Source: Gemmatimonas sp. (GTDB lineage Bacteria; Gemmatimonadota; Gemmatimonadetes; Gemmatimonadales; Gemmatimonadaceae). Taken from it: DNA of 64,000 bases. Positions 52,893 through 64,000 of the stretch are shown here, piece by piece. Location of the stretch: contig JAAVWC010000011.1 in NCBI GenBank assembly GCA_023910675.1, positions 1-64,000 of the forward strand, written 5' to 3'. A model generated the notes under the pieces. The model was not told the origin of the DNA and searched no databases. It saw only the letters and a program-made list of their open reading frames with translations. The position numbers and the translations under genes were made by a program. The stretch's first letter is position 1. The number at the start of each line of letters is the position of its first letter.

Positions 52893-54032
52893 GTGCTCGT
52901 GCATCTCGCGGCCCGCGAGTATCGCAACTTCAGCAGTCTGGAAGTCGCGGTGCCGCCCAATGGGCTCGTCGTCATCGGCGAGAACGGGCACGGCAAAACC
53001 AATCTGCTCGAAGCGGTGGCGTATCTCGCGCTGCTGCGCTCCTTTCGGGGGGCGCGTGACAGCGATGTGATCCGCTTTGGTGCGCCGGCATTTCACGTGC
53101 GCGCCACGTTGTCGGCGCCGGCGGCGTGGCATACGGTGAGTGTGGGCTACGAACGCAGCACCAAAAAGAAGCGTGCGATGCTCGACGGGGTCGAACAGCC
53201 GCGGCTCACCAACGCGTTGGGCGCGTTGCCGTCGGTGGAGTTCTCGCCGGCCGACGTGGCATTGGTCGCCGGCACGCCGGGCGATCGTCGACGCTATCTC
53301 GACGTCATGCTGGCGCTCTCGTCACCGGCGTACCTCGTGGCGTTGCAGCAGTACCGTGCGGCGCTGCTCCGTCGCAATGCCGCCTTACGCACGGCCCAGC
53401 GCGATCTGGGACGCGGACAGGACCACGAGGCCCGCGTGAGTGTGTGGGAGCCCGCCCTCACCGAGTACGGCGGCTTCATTGTGGCCGCCCGTCACGCCTT
53501 CGTGCAGGCGCAGGCCGCTCCGTACGGGCAGCTCTGTCAGGCGATCGGTGAACGCGAGGGCGCCCTGCTCCGCTACACCAGCGTCGGCGGCGACAACAGC
53601 GAGGCTCTTGGCACCAGCAGCAGCGCACAGGCCGAGGCGCTGACGCGCGCCTACGCGCAGCAGCGCAGCACCGAAATTCGACGCGGGGTGACGCTCGCCG
53701 GGCCACACCGCGACGAACTGCACCTGCACCTCGGCGGACGTGACTTGCGGACGTTCGGGTCGGCGGGGCAGCAGCGCAGTGCCGCCATCGCGTTACGGCT
53801 GCTCGAACTTGCGACCCTCAAGACGGCGATTGGCTACGCGCCGTTGCTCTTGCTCGACGACCCCTTCGCCGAACTCGACCTCGGCCGCGCCGGACGTGTA
53901 CTGGCCTTGCTCGACGATGCGGGCGCCTCGCAGGTGCTGCTGGCGGTCCCCCGCGAAGCAGATATTCCCGAGGCATTCACGAGGCTCGAACGGCGCACGA
54001 TGCGCGACGGCGTACTCGGCGGTGCGGCATGA
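52893..54032 (+). CDS. recF: DNA replication/repair protein RecF
   Basis: 379 residues from the GTG at 52893. SMC-like ATPase that loads RecA at gaps. Walker A GENGHGKT at 29-36, FSPADVALVAGTPGDRRRYLD in the middle, signature FGSAGQQRSAAIALRL, Walker B LLLLDDPFAELD. The C-terminus overlaps dciA by 4 bp. The dnaA-dnaN genes that often precede recF are not here; an enoyl-CoA hydratase gene takes that place. Confidence 0.97.
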   Translation: MLVHLAAREYRNFSSLEVAVPPNGLVVIGENGHGKTNLLEAVAYLALLRSFRGARDSDVIRFGAPAFHVRATLSAPAAWHTVSVGYERSTKKKRAMLDGVEQPRLTNALGALPSVEFSPADVALVAGTPGDRRRYLDVMLALSSPAYLVALQQYRAALLRRNAALRTAQRDLGRGQDHEARVSVWEPALTEYGGFIVAARHAFVQAQAAPYGQLCQAIGEREGALLRYTSVGGDNSEALGTSSSAQAEALTRAYAQQRSTEIRRGVTLAGPHRDELHLHLGGRDLRTFGSAGQQRSAAIALRLLELATLKTAIGYAPLLLLDDPFAELDLGRAGRVLALLDDAGASQVLLAVPREADIPEAFTRLERRTMRDGVLGGAA

Positions 54033-54337
54033 GCGAACCCAAGCGCTCCCCATCCAAGCTGGGCGACGTGCTGGCCTCGGTGCTCAAGAAGGCCGGGCTG
54101 ACCGATCGCGTGGCGCAGGCCTCGGTGATTCCCGAATGGCCGGCGCTGGTAGGTCCGCAGATTTCCGAGGTGACGGAGCCGCTCACGCTCCAGCAGGACG
54201 GCACCCTGGTGGTCATGGTGAAGACCCATGCCTGGATGCAGGAACTGACGTTTCTGGAGCCCGAACTGCTCAAGTCGCTCAACCGGGATACGTCGCGCCC
54301 GCCGGTGGTGAAGCTGCGCTGGATGCTACGCCGCTGA
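54029..54337 (+). CDS. dciA: DciA-like protein (DUF721)
   Basis: 102 residues. The KH-like core WPALVGPQISEVTEPLTLQQ and GTLVVMVKTHAWMQELTFLE identify DUF721. DciA loads the replicative helicase in bacteria lacking DnaC/DnaI. The recF-dciA-gyrB order is the typical location. Confidence 0.93.
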   Translation: MSEPKRSPSKLGDVLASVLKKAGLTDRVAQASVIPEWPALVGPQISEVTEPLTLQQDGTLVVMVKTHAWMQELTFLEPELLKSLNRDTSRPPVVKLRWMLRR

Positions 54338-56464
<2,127 letters not shown>

Positions 56465-56479
56465 GCTGCAAGCATAACG

Positions 56480-56522
56480 AACACGGCGCCCTCTGCTTGC
56501 CGAGGGCGCCGTGTTTGTTTTT
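56480..56522 (+). terminator. Rho-independent terminator of gyrB
   Basis: 14-bp perfect stem (56480-56493, 56502-56515) with an 8-nt loop, followed by TTTGTTTTT. It lies between gyrB and the convergent peroxidase gene. Confidence 0.95.
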
Positions 56523-56535
56523 GGTGCGGGCGCCG

Positions 56536-58020
56536 TTATCGCGCGAACGGACTCGACAACCGCGTATCGCTGAGGAACGTGCGATCGGTGAACGTCTTCA
56601 TGAATGCCACCAACGCGTCGCGCTCGGCGAGCGACAGATTGAGCCGCCGCAGTTGTCCGTTGGGCACTCGCAAGCGCTGATCGAGGCCAGGGTTGTTCTG
56701 CACGCCACGATCGTAAAAATTCACGACTTGTTCGAGCGTGCGGAACCGTCCGTCGTGCATGTACGGCGCGCGCACTTCGACGTTCCGCAGGGACGGCGCC
56801 TTGAAGCGCCCGTTGCCGGCACCGACATCGGTGATCGTTGCGTCGAGGCCGGTGTTGTGGACGGCATCGCTGATGTGCGCGTTGGTCCCGTGACAGCGCG
56901 CGCAGCCGGCGCGACCGTTGTACAGTTGCTGCCCCTGCAACTCCTGCGCGGTGAACGTGGCCTCGAAGTTCGGTACGCCGTTGGGCCCGAAGGCGCGATC
57001 GAATTTGGCGTTGATGCTCGTGAGCGAGCGGACGAATTGTGCGAGCGCCTGCGCCACCCGGTCGGTCGTGATGTCGCGAGATCCGAACGCGGCCTGAAAG
57101 AGATCGTTGTAGAACGGCGTGAGCGACAACTTCGTCTGCAGTTGTTCGAGCGTCAGTCCCATTTCGGTGGCATCCTGAATGGGTTGCAGCACCTGCGCTT
57201 CGAGCGAGGTCGCGCGCTCATCCCAGAAGAAGCGACCGCCGGCATAGAAACGCGCGTTGGTGAGCCCCAGGCTATGCCGCCCCGTGCTTGCCCCCTGGAA
57301 GCCGCGGCTGAGACGCGCCGTGTCGCTGAAGGCAAACGCCTGCTGATGGCACGAGGAGCAGGAAACACGATCGTTCTGCGACAACCGACGATCATAGAAG
57401 AGCACGCGACCGAGCGTGGCGCCCGCGTCGGTAATGGCGTTGCCGGCAGGCGTGTTGTCGGCCCCCACCGCGCTGCCTGCGCCACCACCCGCGTCCTGTG
57501 TGAAGTACCGTGGCAGCGGCACGCGCGCATCACTGTAGGCCAAGGCACTTACAGGGAGCGTTGGCGTGGCCAGGTCGCTGCTGAACACGACGATCGTGAA
57601 CTGATGCGACGCGGTCCGTCCGGTCGTATCGCGCGCCACGACCGTGACGGTCTGTGCACCAGCCGCCGCCGGTACGCCCCCGATTTCACAACCCACCGCG
57701 CTCAGTCCGTTGTTCGTGCCGCCGAACTGCACCGCGTACGTCAGCCCCGTCTTGCGCGGGTCACTGAATACGGCGCCCGCCTTGCTCGCGTCATAGCGAA
57801 AGGGCACACCCACCATGGCGGCCTGGGGCGCGTTCGGAGACAGCACCGCAATGGCGTCCGTGTTCGGGGTTGGCGTAGCAACCGGTGGCGACGTGACCTG
57901 CTCCGTGGCCAGCGTCGGCGCATCACCCGCGCAACCTACCACGAATATCGACGCGCACACGAGTACGGTCGCGAGCGCACGACGCGCGGGCAGAGAGTTC
58001 AGCATCGGAGAAGCGGTCAC
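56536..58020 (-). CDS. Di-heme cytochrome c peroxidase-like lipoprotein with N-terminal Ig-like domain
   Basis: 494 residues (an internal Met at 58005 is an alternative start). A lipoprotein signal ends in lipobox VVGC. About 120 residues of an Ig/cadherin-like domain follow (TYAVQFGGTNNG, AAAGAQTVTVVARDTTGR). The peroxidase part has two heme c sites, CSSCHQ and CARCHG, with LGRVLFYDRRLS before the first and YMHDGRFRTLEQVVNFYDRG near the end, as in CcpA/MauG proteins. Periplasmic; it reduces peroxide or acts on a partner protein. Convergent with gyrB. Confidence 0.88.
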   Translation of the reverse strand: MTASPMLNSLPARRALATVLVCASIFVVGCAGDAPTLATEQVTSPPVATPTPNTDAIAVLSPNAPQAAMVGVPFRYDASKAGAVFSDPRKTGLTYAVQFGGTNNGLSAVGCEIGGVPAAAGAQTVTVVARDTTGRTASHQFTIVVFSSDLATPTLPVSALAYSDARVPLPRYFTQDAGGGAGSAVGADNTPAGNAITDAGATLGRVLFYDRRLSQNDRVSCSSCHQQAFAFSDTARLSRGFQGASTGRHSLGLTNARFYAGGRFFWDERATSLEAQVLQPIQDATEMGLTLEQLQTKLSLTPFYNDLFQAAFGSRDITTDRVAQALAQFVRSLTSINAKFDRAFGPNGVPNFEATFTAQELQGQQLYNGRAGCARCHGTNAHISDAVHNTGLDATITDVGAGNGRFKAPSLRNVEVRAPYMHDGRFRTLEQVVNFYDRGVQNNPGLDQRLRVPNGQLRRLNLSLAERDALVAFMKTFTDRTFLSDTRLSSPFAR

Positions 58021-58100
58021 GGGAACCTCGGAGGCGGGAGCGTCGCAGCGCGGAGGGCGCTGTCGCCGCGTCTGTGATCCATGACACGCTTGGGGGACGG

Positions 58101-60206
58101 CTACCCTATCTGACGCGGACCGAGGAGACGTCGCGCTCCCTCTATGGCGGCGGTCGTGCCGGCCAACGCCAGCAGATCACCACTACGCAGCTGCTCGCGA
58201 CCAGTGGGCAACAGCACGCTCTCGTCGCCGCGGGTGATGGCCAGCACCACCGCGCCGGTCTCCGAGCGGAGTTGAAGCTCTCGCAAAGTCTTGCCTGTGC
58301 CGAGGCATTCCGGTGTCAGCGGAAACGGGACGGGGTCGCCCAACCCAGGCAATACTTTGTGCACGGCGGAGAGGTCACGCGAACCGATGCTGTCACCGCT
58401 ATCACCGCGGTCACCGCTGTCCTCGTTGGCGGGCGCAGGCGTCACGACGGTTCGCGACAAGGCCGTCAGCAGTACCTCGGCGCCGGCGCGCGTGTGTCCG
58501 TACAGATCTGCCGTGCTGCGCCAGAACACCACGGAGAACCACGCGACCAACAGACCCAGCAGAATCACCCCTCGGCCAAGCGGCACAAAGGGTTCGGTAA
58601 TGACCACGACAACCAGACCGGTTAGGGTGACCAGCGCCAGCTGCAGCGTTGCCACGAGTACGCGACGGGGCGCTGCGGCGTAGTCGAGCCGGTTCGCCGG
58701 CGCCGGCGGCAGGGCGCGAAAGGCCAGCAGCAGTGCCAGGGCCGCCGACACGCGCACGATTCCAATGAGCAACGGGAGAGCGAGGAGCGCCGCCGCCACA
58801 TACAGCGCCACAGCCACCACTGCTGGGGAGATGGCGGTCGCTGCGACCAGGCGAACGGTGAGCGGCTCGCGGCCCAGCACAACGCCGATGACCAGGCCGG
58901 CGAGCAACAGCGCGTCGAACGCCAGCAGCCGGATCTTGCGTCGCACCAACGGGACGCGCGTCGCATCGCTGGGTGTCGCGCGCAGGCGTTCGATCCAGCT
59001 GCCGTACAAGCCCACGAATGTTTGCAATGGACGCGGCAGTTTCCGGTCCACGAAGGTCGTGAATGGCCCCGACAGCTTGATGAGGATCGGTGTCGTGAGC
59101 GTGGTGATCGCAGAAACCGCAACGGCAACCGGATAGAGGAAATCACGAATGGCGCCAGTGCTGAGCCCGACGGCGGCAATGATGAACGCGAACTCGCCAA
59201 TCTGCGTGAGACTCATGCCGGCCTGCGTGGACGTGCGGACGTCGTTGCCCGTGAGAAAGGCTCCCACCGTGACCGCAAAGAACTTCCCCACGATGACGAC
59301 CGTCGACAGGAGCACGACCGCAACCCAATTCTCGGCGACGAGTCGCGGGTCGATCATCATACCCACTGACACGAAGAAGACCGCGCCGAACATGTCGCGC
59401 ACGCCGACGACGAGATGTTCGATCCGCTTCCCTTCCCCGGATTCCGCGACGAGCGAACCGGCAATGAATGCACCGAGCGCCACCGAGTAGCCAGCGCCAA
59501 GGGCGAGCATCGCGCCGCCGAAGCAGAGCCCGAGGCTCACGACGAGCGTCGTTTCCGGTCGATCGAGCCGCACAACGGTGCGCACGATCCTTGGCACCAC
59601 CACCAGACCGGCACCGACGAACAACGCCAGGAAGAGCGCCAACTTGCCCGCCGTGACACCAACAGAGCCAGCGGAAACACCGCCGCCCGACGCCACGGTC
59701 GTAAGGATCGCGATAAGAAGAATCGCGATGAGGTCTTCCATGATCAGAATGCCGAATACCAACTCGGTCACCCGGCCGGTTACCCGTTGCTCGGCAAAGG
59801 CCTTCACGATGATCGTCGTCGACGAGATCGCGATGATGGCCCCACAGAACACACTCTCGATGGCGGTCCACCCGAGCAGCTGTGCGGCGACGTAGCCAAA
59901 GCCGAACATGGCGCTGGTATCGACCACCGCGATGAGTCCCACGGTCGGTCCGACCTGCAGCAGCGTGCGCAAACTGAACTCAAGGCCGAGTCCGAACATG
60001 AGCAGGATGACGCCCAGTTCGGAGAGCGTCGTGACCATCGAGCGATCGGCAAAGAGTGGTACGCCGACATAGGGACCCACGATCATCCCTGCAACCAGAT
60101 AACCGAAGACGACGGGCTGCCGAATGCGCTGAAACAGAGACGTCGTGAGCGCGGCAACGCCAAGGACGAGCGTCAGATTGGCCAGGAAGGCATGGGCGTC
60201 CTGCAT
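58101..60206 (-). CDS. CPA2 (Kef-type) cation:proton antiporter with C-terminal RCK_C domain
   Basis: 701 residues. The membrane domain holds about 12 helices in the first 400 residues: PVVFGYLVAGMIVGPYVGV, GVILLMFGLGLEFSL, AISSTTIIVKAFAEQ and ILIMEDLIAILLIAIL carry the CPA2-conserved positions. A second set of hydrophobic segments lies at 430-570, then an Asp/Gly/Ser repeat (DSGDRGDSGDS) and a TrkA-C/RCK_C domain (GTGKTLRELQLRSETGAVVL). The NAD-binding TrkA-N domain is absent. Probably K+ or Na+ exchange for H+ in the inner membrane. Confidence 0.9.
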   Translation of the reverse strand: MQDAHAFLANLTLVLGVAALTTSLFQRIRQPVVFGYLVAGMIVGPYVGVPLFADRSMVTTLSELGVILLMFGLGLEFSLRTLLQVGPTVGLIAVVDTSAMFGFGYVAAQLLGWTAIESVFCGAIIAISSTTIIVKAFAEQRVTGRVTELVFGILIMEDLIAILLIAILTTVASGGGVSAGSVGVTAGKLALFLALFVGAGLVVVPRIVRTVVRLDRPETTLVVSLGLCFGGAMLALGAGYSVALGAFIAGSLVAESGEGKRIEHLVVGVRDMFGAVFFVSVGMMIDPRLVAENWVAVVLLSTVVIVGKFFAVTVGAFLTGNDVRTSTQAGMSLTQIGEFAFIIAAVGLSTGAIRDFLYPVAVAVSAITTLTTPILIKLSGPFTTFVDRKLPRPLQTFVGLYGSWIERLRATPSDATRVPLVRRKIRLLAFDALLLAGLVIGVVLGREPLTVRLVAATAISPAVVAVALYVAAALLALPLLIGIVRVSAALALLLAFRALPPAPANRLDYAAAPRRVLVATLQLALVTLTGLVVVVITEPFVPLGRGVILLGLLVAWFSVVFWRSTADLYGHTRAGAEVLLTALSRTVVTPAPANEDSGDRGDSGDSIGSRDLSAVHKVLPGLGDPVPFPLTPECLGTGKTLRELQLRSETGAVVLAITRGDESVLLPTGREQLRSGDLLALAGTTAAIEGARRLLGPRQIG

Positions 60207-60275
60207 TCAACCTCTCGTGCGGGAAAGAAGGCGACCCAAGCCGCCACGAGAGCGCGCTCATGGCGCGCAAGAAGC

Positions 60276-60311
60276 AAAAAACCCGGCTGTCAGCGATTGC
60301 CGACAGCCGGG
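60276..60311 (-). terminator. Rho-independent terminator of the small membrane-protein gene
   Basis: 10-bp perfect arms (60282-60291, 60302-60311) followed on the minus strand by GTTTTTTGC, a six-T tract. 22 bp past the stop of the 60334-60579 gene. Confidence 0.95.
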
Positions 60312-60333
60312 CGATGGTACACCAGCCAGGCCC

Positions 60334-60579
60334 TCACGGCGTCGTGATCTGGCCCTTGGCCTGCCGTCCGAGCTGGCTCGAGAAGTTCAGCGCCACGATA
60401 ACAAGCGCGCCGAACAAAAACGTGAGCGCGACGTAGCAGACCGTCGTGACCGTCGGCTCCATGCCGCCCGTGGGGCTGGGGGTCGAGATGTACATCAGCA
60501 GGCCGTAGAGGCCGAGCAGCGGCAGGACCGCGCCGGCGGCGACCAGGCTGAGAAGACGGTTCGTAGACGGAGAAAGCAT
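60334..60579 (-). CDS. Small two-helix membrane protein, hypothetical
   Basis: 81 residues with two hydrophobic helices (LLSLVAAGAVLPLLGLYGLL and TVCYVALTFLFGALVIVAL) and a short charged tail (QLGRQAKGQ). No family recognised. It has its own clear terminator. The presence of a neat terminator supports a real gene. Confidence 0.7.
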   Translation of the reverse strand: MLSPSTNRLLSLVAAGAVLPLLGLYGLLMYISTPSPTGGMEPTVTTVCYVALTFLFGALVIVALNFSSQLGRQAKGQITTP

Positions 60580-60694
60580 CGCGAGTCGGACAGGGGTGCC
60601 GTAGCACCGGTGAACGGAAAGCGGCTGAAGGCCGCCGACGAGCCAAAGCTAGATACTCCGGTGGCCAACAGGGAGTGGGGGGGCGGAGTTCCCC

Positions 60695-62032
60695 TTAGGC
60701 GTCGGCGTCCCACAGCTCCGCACCGGCCTCGGTCACGCGGTGCGAAATGAGGGGGAGCGGCGGGTCGGCGTCATCGGCGAGACGAATGGCCTTGAGCAGC
60801 GTGGCCCGTCCTGAGGCCACCCCGGCCGCGTCACGGGCAAAGACCGTGGCGAGCGGTTCGCCGGCCCGTACCACATCGCCTGGACGCGCGGTGATGACAA
60901 ATCCGACCGTGGGGTCCACGGTATCCTCCACGCGGGTTCGTCCGCCTCCCAGGGCGATAATGCCACGCCCGATGGCCCGGGGCTCCACCTGGGCCACTAC
61001 GCCACCACGGGGCGCCAAATACAGCTCGCACTCGGCGGCCTGCGGGAGCAGCCCGGGATCGTCGACCACGGCCGGGTTGCCCCCCTGCGCCTCGATGATC
61101 TCCTGGAATTTGCGGGCGGCGCGGCCACTTGAAATGGCCACCTCCATACGACGGCGCGCCTCGTTTCGGTTTGTGGCGGCACCACCCAACACCAGCATTT
61201 CGGCGCCGAGCGCGTAGGTCACAGTCATGAGGTCGGCGGGCCCCTCGCCGCGCAGTGCTGCGATCGACTCCTCCACTTCGATGGCGTTACCACACGCGCG
61301 CCCGAGCGGGCGGTCCATGGCGGTGAGCAATGCCACCACCGGACAGCCATGGTCGGCCCCGAGCGCGATCATGGTTTGTGCGAGCTGCAGACCACGATCG
61401 AGCTCGGGGAGAAACGCCCCCGATCCGCGCTTCACATCGAGCACCAGTCCGGTGAGCCCTTCGGCCAGCTTCTTCGACATGATGCTGGCGGCGATGAGCG
61501 GGATACTCTCAACGGTCGACGTCGCGTCGCGCAGTGCGTACAGCTTGCGATCAGCGGGGGCGATTTCACTGGTCTGCCCGATGAGCGCGCAGCCGAGTGT
61601 TTCGAGCTGCTTCGTGGCGCGCGCGAGCGTCAGGTCGGTTCTGAACCCGGGGATCGACTCGAGCTTGTCGAGGGTACCACCGGTATGCCCAAGCCCGCGT
61701 CCAGACATCATGGGTACCGCGACACCGCAGGCCGCGACCAGCGGCGCAAGGACGAGCGAGACCTTGTCGCCGACGCCGCCGGTGGAGTGCTTGTCCACGC
61801 GCCCGACGGTGAGATGATCGAGCGAGAGCGTCGCGCCGCTTTCGAGCATGGCGTTCGTGAGCGCGACGATTTCATCGTGATCGAGCCCGACGAAATAAAT
61901 GGCCATCGCGAGGGCGGCCATCTGATAGTCGGGCACGTCGCCCGCCGCGTACGCCTTCATGAGGACGCGCCATTCGGCGGGCGAAATACGGCCGCCGTTG
62001 CGCTTCCGTTCGATAAGTGATCGTGCTTTCAT
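60695..62032 (-). CDS. pdp: Pyrimidine-nucleoside phosphorylase
   Basis: 445 residues. Phosphorolysis of thymidine/uridine in nucleoside salvage. Glycosyltransferase family 3 phosphorylase: KHSTGGVGDKVSLVLAPLVA is the phosphate-binding signature, with SGRGLGHTGGTLDKLESIPG, YALRDATSTVESIPLIAASI and SKKLAEGLTGLVLDVKRGSG. Length and KxSTGGVGD context fit the pdp/deoA group; thymidine versus broad pyrimidine specificity cannot be settled. Divergent from the TPR gene. Confidence 0.94.
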   Translation of the reverse strand: MKARSLIERKRNGGRISPAEWRVLMKAYAAGDVPDYQMAALAMAIYFVGLDHDEIVALTNAMLESGATLSLDHLTVGRVDKHSTGGVGDKVSLVLAPLVAACGVAVPMMSGRGLGHTGGTLDKLESIPGFRTDLTLARATKQLETLGCALIGQTSEIAPADRKLYALRDATSTVESIPLIAASIMSKKLAEGLTGLVLDVKRGSGAFLPELDRGLQLAQTMIALGADHGCPVVALLTAMDRPLGRACGNAIEVEESIAALRGEGPADLMTVTYALGAEMLVLGGAATNRNEARRRMEVAISSGRAARKFQEIIEAQGGNPAVVDDPGLLPQAAECELYLAPRGGVVAQVEPRAIGRGIIALGGGRTRVEDTVDPTVGFVITARPGDVVRAGEPLATVFARDAAGVASGRATLLKAIRLADDADPPLPLISHRVTEAGAELWDADA

Positions 62033-62100
62033 ACGTCATGCCAACCTACACCGCGGCCGAACCCGTTGCACGTTTTCGCGCACGTGCGTCGTGCCTTGCC

Positions 62101-62811
62101 ATGCGCCTGGTGACGCGTGCGACACTCGCGGCTGCGGTCTGCGGCGGCGTACCGATTCCTGCCGCAGCAGCGCAAACAGCGTCAGTGGCGGCAACGCGCG
62201 TGTCCGAACCCACGTCGTACGCCGAACTATGGCAGGCGGCTGCCGTGGCTGTCGACCAAGGTGAATTCGAGCGGGACGAGCGCACCCGCACCGCGCTCTT
62301 CGTCAAGGCCACGAGCTACGCCCGGCGCGCGGTGGCGCTCAACGCCAACGACCCGGAAGGGTATTTCCAATTGGCGCGCGCGGTTGGGCGTACGGCGTTG
62401 GCCCTCGGCCCGCGCGAACGGGTGAAGTACGGTGTCGAGGTGCGTGAGCACGCCTTGAATGCGCTGCGTCTCAAGCCGCAGCACCCCGGGGCGCTGCACG
62501 TCATGGGCGTGTGGAACGCCGAGATCATGCGGCTCGGTGGGTTCACCCGTGCCGTCGCCAAGACGTTTCTCGGCGGACAGATTTTCGGAAGCGCCAGCTG
62601 GGCCGAAGCCGTTCGCTATCTCGAACAGGCGGTGCAGGTCGAGCCCGACCGACTCGTGCACCGTCTCGATCTGGCGCGTATCTATCGCGACATGGGGCGC
62701 ACGGCCGAGGCGCGCCGCGCCTACGGGGCGGCGATCGTCCTCGCCGACAGTGACCCCAACGATGCGACGTATCGACAGCAGGCAGGCGACGAACTCCGCC
62801 GCTTGCGCTGA
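62101..62811 (+). CDS. Exported TPR protein
   Basis: 236 residues. I took the ATG at 62101 because MRLVTRATLAAAVCGGVPIP begins a signal peptide ending AAAAQ; ATG 62038 or a GTG at 62017 would put 20-30 residues before it. The mature part has TPR-like helices: YARRAVALNANDPEGYFQLA, ERVKYGVEVREHALNALRL, and YLEQAVQVEPDRLVHRLDLA followed by RIYRDMG. Likely periplasmic scaffolding protein of the RMD-like TPR type. No known partner. Confidence 0.8.
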   Translation: MRLVTRATLAAAVCGGVPIPAAAAQTASVAATRVSEPTSYAELWQAAAVAVDQGEFERDERTRTALFVKATSYARRAVALNANDPEGYFQLARAVGRTALALGPRERVKYGVEVREHALNALRLKPQHPGALHVMGVWNAEIMRLGGFTRAVAKTFLGGQIFGSASWAEAVRYLEQAVQVEPDRLVHRLDLARIYRDMGRTAEARRAYGAAIVLADSDPNDATYRQQAGDELRRLR

Positions 62812-62871
62812 CTCGCGGACACCGCGCGCTGCGGTTCGCCGCCTGCTGCTGTCAGCTACCTGCTCGTGTAA

Positions 62872-64000
<1,129 letters not shown>

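Overview
This is a high-GC, densely coded bacterial chromosome segment. Its make-up suggests Gemmatimonadota (Gemmatimonas-like). The evidence is PEP-CTERM proteins, a Ser/Thr kinase whose N-terminus follows the pattern common in that phylum, a Reg_prop sensor kinase, many 4-bp gene overlaps and a 151-residue insert in RpoB. The phylum is an inference from gene style, not from an rRNA gene.

Reading down the minus strand, 31.2 kb to 1 is a rearranged form of the classic tRNA/tuf/rif/str region. The order is cysS; tRNA-Thr(TGT)-Tyr-Gly-Thr(GGT); a sensor kinase and FixJ-type regulator where tuf would be expected; rpmG-secE-nusG-rplKAJL-rpoBC; a repeat-rich island with a four-helix-bundle gene and a plus-strand Ser/Thr kinase; rpsL-rpsG; then a c-di-GMP/exopolysaccharide island; then fusA, cut by the window edge.

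The island between rpsG and fusA (about 2.2-8.5 kb) is the most interesting part. A class I c-di-GMP riboswitch abuts the Shine-Dalgarno sequence of a secreted lipoprotein gene. Next comes a tightly overlapping operon of an NfrA-like TPR/outer-membrane protein, an NfrB-like family 2 glycosyltransferase with a C-terminal MshEN (c-di-GMP-binding) domain, and WecB, the UDP-GlcNAc 2-epimerase. A PEP-CTERM protein follows. This looks like a self-contained, doubly c-di-GMP-controlled version of the E. coli N4-glycan-receptor (ManNAc-type) polysaccharide pathway.

The 31-49 kb stretch holds mixed housekeeping and membrane genes: a degenerate ABC-ATPase-like protein, a DUF1611 protein, PspA with a YbjN-like partner, two-subunit L-serine dehydratase, a second PEP-CTERM protein, uvrA, an ABC exporter pair, mutY, and a cytochrome c maturation cluster (ccmE with a Cys-type heme site, ccmF, ccmH, a zinc-ribbon CcmI-like gene). 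The last 15 kb holds glpK-mtnA, an enoyl-CoA hydratase, recF-dciA-gyrB with a good promoter and terminator, a di-heme peroxidase lipoprotein, a CPA2 antiporter, a pyrimidine-nucleoside phosphorylase, TPR and YtxH proteins, and the start of ligA.
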